Origin: Colivivens sp963640465
Lineage (GTDB): Bacteria > Bacteroidota > Bacteroidia > Bacteroidales > Bacteroidaceae
DNA: 64,000 nucleotides
Assembly: GCA_963640465.1 (NCBI GenBank)
Contig: CAVHYP010000004.1
Span: 5,798 to 69,797, forward strand
Direction of reading: 5' to 3'
The position numbers were made by a program, and so were the translations under genes. Numbering within the stretch: position 1 is the stretch's first letter; every line of letters begins with the position of its first letter. Positions 25,541 to 31,954 of the stretch are shown here, piece after piece. The notes under the pieces were generated by a model. The model was not told the origin of the DNA and did no database searches. It was given only the letters and a program-made list of their open reading frames with translations.

Positions 25541-26487
25541 AGTGTGGGTTTGATGATCTCAGCAAAACTCTTTGGGAGGCAGATATTGTCGATGAATTGT
25601 GCATCCCAAAATAGGGGAGCGATGTCCTCGTCCTTGAAGCCGGCAATGCCGCAGCCTATTCTTGTGACATAGAAGAATAGCTGTGGATTTTTCAGGGCAA
25701 ACGTGATGAACTCGTCTACATAAGGCTTGATGGTGTCCACACCACCTTGCATGGTGGGGATGGCATAGCTCTGTCCCTGCAGTCCTACTCCCTGACCTCA
25801 TATCGCTCCATAGTGGTTCATGGCAGTACGGGCGGCACCGCCTCCATGCCAACCGTTCAGGTTGCTTCCGAAGACGAATACTTCGTCGGGTTTGAGTGAA
25901 GAGAGTTTGCCCGGAGTGAATCTTGTGCGTACAATCCCGTTGTATGAATATTCTGATTCCGGGGCTTCTGTATTCTGGTTGGTGTGTTCTGACTCTTCCT
26001 TCGCCTGCTTGCCGAGGGCGTCTTTGCATCTTTCTGTGTTCTGCTGATGATGTGCAGGTTCTTCTTTCTTCAACTTGCCAAGGGTGGCTTTGCACCTTTT
26101 CCCGTTGTAGAAGGTGTTGAGGACTTCTCCGAAGATGTCGTGTGGCGACACGAGGTCGAACAGTGTCATGCATGATTTCACTTTCCGGGCATCGAGGCTG
26201 CCGAAGATGTTGTCTGCGGAATCGTCTTTGTGGGTCAGCAGTGCTTCTGTTATTTCCTTCAGCCTGTCGTGCAGGGTGGGGTTCTCCCAGTAAGCCTTTG
26301 CTTCTGAGAGTGAGTTTATGGCATATGTCTTCGACATGTAGCTGTGTCCCAATCCTTTTATCTGAGGGAAGATAAACCATATCCAGTGCGACAACTTCCT
26401 GCCGTTCTTGATTTCGTTCAATGCAGTTTCATAGTTGTTGCCTTCATTTTGTATCTCAATGAATCGTTCTACGTTGCTTGTTTCCAT
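25528..26487 (-). pseudogene. DUF1810 plus shared C-terminal domain, interrupted by an in-frame TGA
   Basis: The frame encodes 319 residues if the TGA at 25798-25800 is read through, 229 if not. Residues 1-130 are a DUF1810 domain (ALNEIKNGRKLSHWIWFIFP, LGHSYMSKTYAI). A Lys/Glu/Gln-rich linker follows, then a domain starting KPDEVFVFGSNLNGWHGGGA. The stop falls right after HYGAI, and homology resumes in the same frame with GQGVGLQGQSYAIPT and continues to VTRIGCGIAGF. The same domain is intact in the VWA protein at 27353-28502, where Ile stands at the stop position. So this is a one-base nonsense change (for example CGA to TGA), a sequencing error, or a recoded stop. Last gene of the operon, 11 bp after the ADP-ribosylglycohydrolase. 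Confidence 0.8.
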
Positions 26488-26498
26488 ATTGGTTGGTT

Positions 26499-27317
26499 TT
26501 AATGGTTGTTGCAATAGTTGTCGAACTCCTCGTTGATGTCGATCATCCATCGGGGCAGTTTTTTCTTGGCATTCTCGATAAGTTCGGTTGGCATCTCCCG
26601 GTAGAAGGCATACGCCATAGGTCCTGCAATGGCTGCCAGTGTGTCGGAGTCGCCGCCAAGAGCGATGGCAAGTTTCAGACAGTCGGAGTAGTCGTTGCAT
26701 TCCAGGAAGCAGATAAGTGCTGCAGGTACTGTCTGTTGGCAGGTCTCGTCGAACCTGTATCTTGGTTTTATGCTTTCGTAGGTCTTTGTGCTCCAGTCGG
26801 GATAGTATTCGTCGAGCACATGCTTGCGGATGAAGTCCTTGCTCTCGCCCTGCATGGCATAATGGATTGCCAGTGCTGTGGCTCCTGCTCCCTTGATGCC
26901 TTCGGGATGGTCGTGGGTAGGGAGGGCTGTCTGTGTTGCGAGGTCGATACATTCTTCTTTGCTTCTTGCCATGAATCCTGCGGCAGAGCAGCGCATGGCA
27001 CTGCCGTTGCCGAACGAATGGTATGACGGTCTGACTACCGGCGACATGAGCCAGTGGGCATATCTGCCGCCAAAGCCGCGGTGGAAATCTGCGCGTCCTC
27101 TGCTCCACAGGACATTTGCCATGTTGGAGTGGTGCAACAGTGCTTCGGCGCAGGCAAAGGTGCATACTGTGTCGTCAGTGTAGTCGTTGTCCGGGCGAAG
27201 CAGTTTGACTTTGTTGTAGTCCTTTGTGCGCCCTGCAAACTCGTAAGGCATTCCGGCTATGTCGCCGATGGCTTCGCTCAACAACATGTTGGTTATGTTT
27301 GGTCTATTGCTGTTCAT
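26499..27317 (-). CDS. ADP-ribosylglycohydrolase (DraG/ARH family)
   Basis: 272 residues, full length. The family removes ADP-ribose from proteins, nucleic acids or small molecules with two Mg ions. Metal-binding motifs are present: GDIAGMPYEF near residue 18, YTDDT at 46-50, FGNGSAMR near 100, and the C-terminal GGDSDTLAAIAGPMAYAFY near 225. All key Asp/Thr residues appear intact. It sits between a VWA protein and a DUF1810 protein under a Nudix/winged-helix regulator, so its substrate is probably ADP-ribose linked; what it acts on cannot be told. Confidence 0.93.
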   Translation of the reverse strand: MNSNRPNITNMLLSEAIGDIAGMPYEFAGRTKDYNKVKLLRPDNDYTDDTVCTFACAEALLHHSNMANVLWSRGRADFHRGFGGRYAHWLMSPVVRPSYHSFGNGSAMRCSAAGFMARSKEECIDLATQTALPTHDHPEGIKGAGATALAIHYAMQGESKDFIRKHVLDEYYPDWSTKTYESIKPRYRFDETCQQTVPAALICFLECNDYSDCLKLAIALGGDSDTLAAIAGPMAYAFYREMPTELIENAKKKLPRWMIDINEEFDNYCNNH

Positions 27318-27352
27318 ATTGGTTGCTTTTTCTTGTGTTGTTATGTCCTGTT

Positions 27353-28502
27353 CTATATATTACAGAGGTCTTCGCCGTTCAGATAGAGAANNNNNNNNNN
27401 GATAGAGAATGAAGGCTTTTGGAAGTCGGATGTTCTTGCAGCCGGCAGCCTGGTAGAAGAGGGGTGCGATTCGGTTCACTTGCAGTCCTGCATGTCCGCA
27501 ACCGATCTTTGTTACGAGGAAGGTCTTTTCGGGATGCTGGCGGGCATAGTCGATGAATCTCATTACGGCTTGCTCTATTTCTGAATGAGAAACGCCGACA
27601 GTCGGTATGGCATACGATTGTCCTTGCATGCCTTCTGCCTGACCTATCACTGCACCGAAGTGTTCGTAGGCGTAGCCGGCAGCGCCGCCATTGTGTATGC
27701 CTTGACTGTTGCTTCCGAACACGAATACTTCGTCGGGTTTCAGTGATGTTATCATGTCGGGCACAGATGCCTGTGTGGGGCTGAATTCTTTATAGAACAC
27801 TCCTGCATTTTCGCTTGCACCGAAGTCTTCTATTGTCTGGCGGCTGAAGTGGCTCTCTTCGGTATAGAAACGCATCTTGCGGCTTGATCGCAGTTTGCTC
27901 CGGCGTTCGTTTTCCCACATCTCTTTCATGCCTGCTTCGTCGGCTGTGAATTGCATGGTGTTGCCGATGCCAAAGTTGATGCCGTATTCTGCTGCATCGA
28001 TGTTGGCTCCGATGAAAGAGAATATCACATTGTTTTTCTTCAGTTCCTCAATGATTGCCTTCACTTTCAGGAGGGTGTATTCTTCGGAACTGTTCTCGTA
28101 TCCGTCGGTGATGATTGTGACGTATCCCATCGATTTTCCTTCCGACAATCTGGCGCTGAGATTGGTGAGTGTGAGTCCCACTGCATCATAAAGCGGTGTG
28201 GTTCCGCATGGCTGGTAGTCTTTGTCGGTCACGTCCTTCACCTTCTCTATGGCTTTGTCTTCTATGATGTACCGGCTGTGGTGCAGGTCGGAGTCGAAGG
28301 CATAGATGGAGACAAAGTGGTGCAGGTTCTCTTTGTTGTCCTCCTGCATCTGACGGATGGTGCCGAGTGTTTCGTTGCATCCGGAGATGGTTTGTGCTGT
28401 GACATGTGACATCGAACCGCTCTCGTCGAGTACTATCAGGTGGTGGACTATCACGATTTCTTTCTCCTCTTCGTTTTTTTGTTTCTTTGTAAACGGATTC
28501 AT
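27353..28502 (-). CDS. VWA-domain protein with the same C-terminal domain as the DUF1810 gene; contains the N gap
   Basis: About 377 residues. Residues 20-205 are a von Willebrand A domain with a complete MIDAS start DESGSMS (D26, S28, S30), TPLYDAVG and ITDGYENSSEEY. Residues about 250-370 are the second domain: KPDEVFVFGSNSQGIHNGGA, then GQAEGMQGQSYAIPT and LVTKIGCGHAGL. There is no signal peptide, so it is cytoplasmic. Ten N at 27391-27400 are flanked on both sides by GATAGAGAA; merging the duplicated 9 bases restores a frame ending YLNGEDLCNI at 27353, whereas the sequence as given ends at 27360. Cytoplasmic VWA proteins usually act as metal-dependent binding partners. Second gene of the operon, about 94 bp after the regulator. 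Confidence 0.85.
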
Positions 28503-28596
28503 AATGTTTGGTTTTTTAGATTGTTGATGTATGTGGTTAATTATTGTCCTATATTGATGATTTTTGTGGCTGCTGGTGTCGCCGGTTGTCTGTCGT

Positions 28597-29289
28597 TCAA
28601 AATTCCAGTCTGAATCCTTTTTGCTTCATCTCTTCGTACATCTGGAGGTTGAACGTGTAGAGCAGTGCATCCTTCTTCCCTGTTTCCTTGATGGTCTCGT
28701 CGAGTTGTCTCAGCAGTCCGAGATGCAGCATTTTGTTGTAGAAGTTGCGACGGTCGAACCTCACGTTCAGTATTGCCTCGTAGAGTTGTTGCAATGCCTT
28801 CATCGTGAACTTCTCCGGCAGCAGTTCGAAGCCTATCGGTTCGAAGTGAATCTGCTTGCGCAATGCCCTTTCTGCCTTGCGCAGTATCTGGTCGTGATCG
28901 AATGCCAGTGCCGGCATTTCGTCGAGCGAGAACCACTGTGCCCTGGCTGCATCGTCGCCGCCTTGCACGTCCTGCAGACGTACCAACGCATAATAGGCAA
29001 TGGTTATCACTCGCTCGCGCGGGTCGCGATCGGGTACTGTGAAGGCATGGAACTGGCGGATGTATGCTCCCGTCAATCCGGTCTCCTCTTTCAGTTCGCG
29101 AAGTGCTCCTTCTTCTGCCGACTCGTCCATTTTGAGGAAGCCTCCGGGGAGAGCCCATTTGCCTTTGAATGGTTCAACTCCTCGTTCAACGAGCAGCACC
29201 TTCAACTTGTTGCCGTCGAACCCGAAAATCACGCAGTCCGTGGTTACGCTCGGATGCGGATACTTGTAAATGTATTCTTTATTCTCCAT
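28597..29289 (-). CDS. Nudix-domain transcriptional regulator, NrtR-like
   Basis: 230 residues. An N-terminal Nudix domain (about 10-150) with a complete Nudix box (G50 to L72, containing RELKEETGL) is followed by a winged-helix domain (about 155-230, FTMKALQQLYEAIL, RRNFYNKMLHLGLL). This is the NrtR/AraR architecture: regulators that sense ADP-ribose or sugar-derived ligands and control NAD or sugar genes. As the Nudix box is intact, it may also hydrolyse its ligand. Two palindromes overlap and flank its promoter. With an ADP-ribosylglycohydrolase in the same operon, ADP-ribose is the most likely ligand (inference). The alternative is a sugar-responsive AraR-type role. Confidence 0.9.
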   Translation of the reverse strand: MENKEYIYKYPHPSVTTDCVIFGFDGNKLKVLLVERGVEPFKGKWALPGGFLKMDESAEEGALRELKEETGLTGAYIRQFHAFTVPDRDPRERVITIAYYALVRLQDVQGGDDAARAQWFSLDEMPALAFDHDQILRKAERALRKQIHFEPIGFELLPEKFTMKALQQLYEAILNVRFDRRNFYNKMLHLGLLRQLDETIKETGKKDALLYTFNLQMYEEMKQKGFRLEF

Positions 29290-29305
29290 GTTGAAATGAT
29301 ATATA

Positions 29306-29374
29306 TGCGTTATTTTTACGCAAAGGTACTGCCTTTATTTTGACTGACCAAATGAAATGCGTAAAATCTACGCG
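29306..29374 (-). promoter_or_regulatory. Promoter of the ADP-ribose operon flanked by twin operators
   Basis: Minus-strand promoter TTTG (29349-29352), 20 bp, TACCTTTG (29321-29328). Palindrome 1 is TGCGT-N7-ACGCA at 29306-29322, touching the -7 element; palindrome 2 is TGCGT-N7-ACGCG at 29358-29374, just upstream of the -33. Their centres are 52 bp apart, about five helical turns, so a dimer pair could bind the same face and loop the promoter. These are the best candidates for binding sites of the downstream Nudix regulator. Confidence 0.8.
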
Positions 29375-29486
29375 ACTATAACATCTTTTATACATTCATG
29401 GTCGTAAATGCCGTTCTCAAGGTGGATTTCCAGGGAACAAAAGGGTTTGACTGTTGGTAAATTCGGATGGGATGGGCAAAACGGAT

Positions 29487-29530
29487 ATTGAACGGAATTG
29501 AACAGACATTGAATGGAATTGAATGGATTT
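29487..29530. repeat. ATTGAA repeats phased at 10-11 bp
   Basis: ATTGAA occurs at 29487, 29497, 29508 and 29518, spacing 10, 11, 10, which also makes a 21-bp tandem duplication. It ends in the -33 of a plus-strand promoter. Confidence 0.8.
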
Positions 29531-29559
29531 GCATTTCGCCTTCTGATGTTGTAACTTTG
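29528..29559 (+). promoter_or_regulatory. Orphan promoter, possible small RNA
   Basis: TTTG at 29528-29531, 20 bp, TAACTTTG at 29552-29559, firing to the right from about 29566. No credible gene follows before the minus-strand gene ending at 30107. The region contains the hairpin ATGGAT-N8-ATCCAT (about 29573-29592) and a large inverted repeat at 29716-29764. Confidence 0.6.
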
Positions 29560-29715
29560 CACGCGGGAATGGAATGGATAGGTGCGCATCCATGACCCGC
29601 AACCCAAGTTTGAAACCTCATAAAACCCCAGGCGTCATGACAGACCACGACGCAACAGCAAATGTTCAAAACAAGCCTTCGAAAATTTTTCGCAGGGTGA
29701 ACTTCCGTCCTGCCC

Positions 29716-29764
29716 CAGATACACTATACTACTCCCCCTTCAGGGAGGGGAGTACGTATCTGGC
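29716..29764. repeat. Inverted repeat, possible terminator of an orphan transcript
   Basis: CCAGATAC (29716-29723) pairs with GTATCTGG (29757-29764), and inside it ACTCCCC pairs with GGGGAGT. Runs of C follow on the plus strand rather than T, so it is not a classical terminator. It resembles C-rich dispersed repeats in other Bacteroidales genomes. Confidence 0.65.
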
Positions 29765-29849
29765 CAGAATGTCCCCCCTAACCCCCCAAAAAGCGCATGC
29801 AGCGTTCTTCGGCTTGCATTTGCTTCAGGACTCTTGTTTTGCAGCCCAC

Positions 29850-30000
29850 AAGCTTTCGCTCGCAGATGTTTGCTCGTTCGAACGCAAGTTCGCTAAGTAG
29901 GAGTCAGCTCTCTCCGAGAGCGTAGACGTTGACACTCGAGCGCAAGCTCGCAGATGTTTGTAACGTACTTGTTTTGTAGCCCACAAGCTTTCGTTGCTTG
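29850..30000. repeat. 87-bp dispersed repeat, inverted orientation
   Basis: TAGGAGTCAGCTCTCTCCG at about 29898 followed by AGAGCGTAGACG is the reverse complement of the intact end of the copies at 25394 and 63523. Flanking GCTCGCAGATGTTTG occurs twice (about 29859 and 29947) and CCCACAAGCTTTCG twice (about 29845 and 29980), so the cluster itself contains a duplication of about 90-135 bp. No gene is visible in 29765-30106. Confidence 0.75.
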
Positions 30001-30106
30001 CGCTTATATGCAGCATGTGCTTATGCTCAGACATTTTTCTCGCTCTCATGAGAATGTACTTCCTTTATGCGGTGCAATGTGGCTTTATGCTGTCTTGCCT
30101 CAAGTC

Positions 30107-31057
30107 TCAGAATTTCTTCGTGCGGAAGTGGCAGTAGGGTGATCCTCCTGTGTTTTCGTAGTAATCCTGATGGTAGTTCTCGGCAATCCAGAAGTCTCTC
30201 ACTGGCAGGACGAGCGTATTGACGACTACGTAGGACTTTGTGCGGAGGACGTCGCTCAGGGTCTGGATGGTTTCGTATTCTTCCTTGTTGCTGTAGTAGG
30301 CTGCGCTGCGGTATTGCTGTCCTTTGTCGGGTCCTTGTCCGTCGGTTTGCTCGGGGTCGTGGATTTCGAAGAACAGTTTGCAAAGGGCTGTGTAGCTCAC
30401 GACTGAAGGGTCGTATTCCACCAGCACTGCTTCCTTGTGTCCGGTGTGGTGCTCGCGGACTTCGTCGTATGTGGGGAATTCCTCGGTGCCTCCAGTGTAG
30501 CCCACGTAGCAGTTGATGACTCCGGGTGTTTTCTTGAAGTAGTGCTGCACTCCCCAGAAGCAGCCGGCTGCGAAGATTGCCACCTTGTGGTTGGTGCTGG
30601 CGAGTGAACTGGCATCAAACTTCTTGACATGGTACATGTCTTTCAGCGCTTCTTTCACCATCTCGAGTGCCTTGGTGTGCATCTCGAGTTTCTCGGGGTG
30701 TGCCTTGTCCTTGTTGAGATGATAAATGAGGTCGTTGTGTCTCACTTTGAGTGCCACGGGATTGTGGGAGTCGATGATGTTCTGTATGTAATCGAGGTAG
30801 GGCACGTTGGGATTGTGCGTGAGTAGTTTGACGGCTTTGATTATTCCGTCGGGAATGCCTGCTGCCTTAAGGTCTTCGATGATGAAATTGGTGTTTTCAA
30901 TCACGTCGTGCAGGAATCCGGTGCTGCGTTCCTCATCGGTGCTGCCCATGAGTCCCACGGCAAGTGGATGGAGGATATATGCCTCGCCGTCGATGTCTTT
31001 CTTTCCTCCGTGTGCCCTCATGGCCACACTGAGCGACAAATCAATTATTGACTTCAT
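30107..31057 (-). CDS. Fusion of a SpoT-like HD domain and peptide methionine sulfoxide reductase A
   Basis: 316 residues in one uninterrupted frame. Residues 1-145 resemble the HD hydrolase domain of RelA/SpoT or small alarmone hydrolases: AMRAHGGKKDIDGEAYILHP, then FLHDVIENT (H50-D51) and KVRHNDLIYHL. Residues 158-316 are MsrA with the catalytic GCFWG (C166), VGYTGGT, GHKEAVLVEYDP and a C-terminal GGSPYCHF with a candidate recycling Cys. MsrA reduces methionine-S-sulfoxide; no signal peptide is present. The start overlaps the stop of the upstream lipoprotein gene as ATGA. Fusing a nucleotide-type hydrolase to an oxidative repair enzyme is unusual; the HD substrate ((p)ppGpp, NADPH or another nucleotide) is not known. 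Confidence 0.9.
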   Translation of the reverse strand: MKSIIDLSLSVAMRAHGGKKDIDGEAYILHPLAVGLMGSTDEERSTGFLHDVIENTNFIIEDLKAAGIPDGIIKAVKLLTHNPNVPYLDYIQNIIDSHNPVALKVRHNDLIYHLNKDKAHPEKLEMHTKALEMVKEALKDMYHVKKFDASSLASTNHKVAIFAAGCFWGVQHYFKKTPGVINCYVGYTGGTEEFPTYDEVREHHTGHKEAVLVEYDPSVVSYTALCKLFFEIHDPEQTDGQGPDKGQQYRSAAYYSNKEEYETIQTLSDVLRTKSYVVVNTLVLPVRDFWIAENYHQDYYENTGGSPYCHFRTKKF

Positions 31058-31764
31058 AATGTGTTGTGTTTGTGTGTTGTTGAATCTGCTTTGGTTTCTC
31101 CTGGCTTGTCTTTTGTGCCATCATTCTTGTCTTCTGCACTTTTACATTTATCTTCTGTTTCTGTGCCTTCGCACTCATCTTCTGTGCCTTCGTACTCGTC
31201 GATGAACTGCTTGAGTGCCTTGTAGCGAGGCGAATTGATGGTGTATTTCACTGCTTCAGTGAAGTCGGACGTGCGCACAAGATAGATGTAGAGATGTTCG
31301 CGCCAGTTCTTGTCGGAGACATAGGTGAACTGTGGATTCTTGCTTGGGCGCAGCGTGTAGAGGTCGGCATTGAGCCTGGCTTGCGACACATTGTCGAACA
31401 CAAATTGCCGTGTGTGTTTCACGCTGTCTTTCACTTCCCCGCCTTTGGCAATGGCACGGCTCCTGATGCATTTGCCGGTGCTGTCGGCATTCCATGTGCG
31501 GAGGGTGACATCGTATTGGTTGCCTTCGCCTGTCTGTGCCACGAGGCGGAGGTGTACAAGCAGGTGCTTGTCCTTCAGCAGCAGTCCTATCTCGCTGATT
31601 TCCTTCTCGGCACGTCCGAGGTGGGCATCGTCGGTTGAGATGACTGCGAAGGTCTCGGTGTCGGACTCCTCGTTAGTCTCGATGGGAGCAGGTGCGTTTC
31701 CACTGCACGATAGCAGGATAAGTATGGACGCCAGCCATGCGGAGGCAAGTGTGTATGTTCTCAT
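31054..31764 (-). CDS. Lipoprotein of unknown function with charged tail
   Basis: 236 residues. The signal peptide ends in the lipobox LLSCSGN (Cys near residue 20), predicting a membrane-anchored lipoprotein. The middle 150 residues look like a globular alpha/beta domain (EIGLLLKDKHLLVHLRLV, FVFDNVSQARLNADLYTL). The last 45 residues are a low-complexity tail of Glu, Asp, Lys and Thr with repeats such as EGTEDECEGTETEDKC. Start at ATG 31764; a TTG four codons upstream is less likely. It overlaps the HD-MsrA gene by 4 bp and should be translated together with it. I do not recognise the family. Confidence 0.75.
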   Translation of the reverse strand: MRTYTLASAWLASILILLSCSGNAPAPIETNEESDTETFAVISTDDAHLGRAEKEISEIGLLLKDKHLLVHLRLVAQTGEGNQYDVTLRTWNADSTGKCIRSRAIAKGGEVKDSVKHTRQFVFDNVSQARLNADLYTLRPSKNPQFTYVSDKNWREHLYIYLVRTSDFTEAVKYTINSPRYKALKQFIDEYEGTEDECEGTETEDKCKSAEDKNDGTKDKPGETKADSTTHKHNTL

Positions 31765-31845
31765 TCTTCTGTTCAAGTTTGTAGTTATTACTCAAATTCA
31801 ATTGAAATGCGACTGTTTCTTTCGTCGCCAATTCGTTTACGGGTA

Positions 31846-31853
31846 CAAATATA
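31846..31853 (-). promoter_or_regulatory. -7 element for the lipoprotein/HD-MsrA operon
   Basis: Minus-strand TATATTTG. I find no clear -33. It is divergent from the ABC-F promoter. Confidence 0.5.
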
Positions 31854-31897
31854 GTGATTTATTTTCAGTTAGTGGCACTGGACTCGCAATATTTTAT

Positions 31898-31905
31898 TAA
31901 CTTTG
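31898..31905 (+). promoter_or_regulatory. -7 element of the ABC-F gene promoter
   Basis: TAACTTTG, 49 bp upstream of the ATG. The -33 is weak (ACTG at 31877-31880, 17 bp). Confidence 0.55.
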
Positions 31906-31954
31906 CAGCCGTTTTTCTACGTTGAATATTTAATCAGCAAATACAGATACAGCA

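Noticed and set aside
25364..25672. 102-residue ORF on the plus strand with repeated peptide
   Set aside because: It is a frame running through the 87-bp repeat (87 is divisible by three) and into the antisense of the DUF1810 gene.
29388..29669. Minus-strand ORFs upstream of the Nudix regulator
   Set aside because: They overlap a regulatory region and phased repeats; short, without domains, and not preceded by a promoter.
29574..29900. 108-residue ORF after the orphan promoter
   Set aside because: It runs through a C-rich inverted repeat and a dispersed repeat; composition is not protein-like and no family is apparent.
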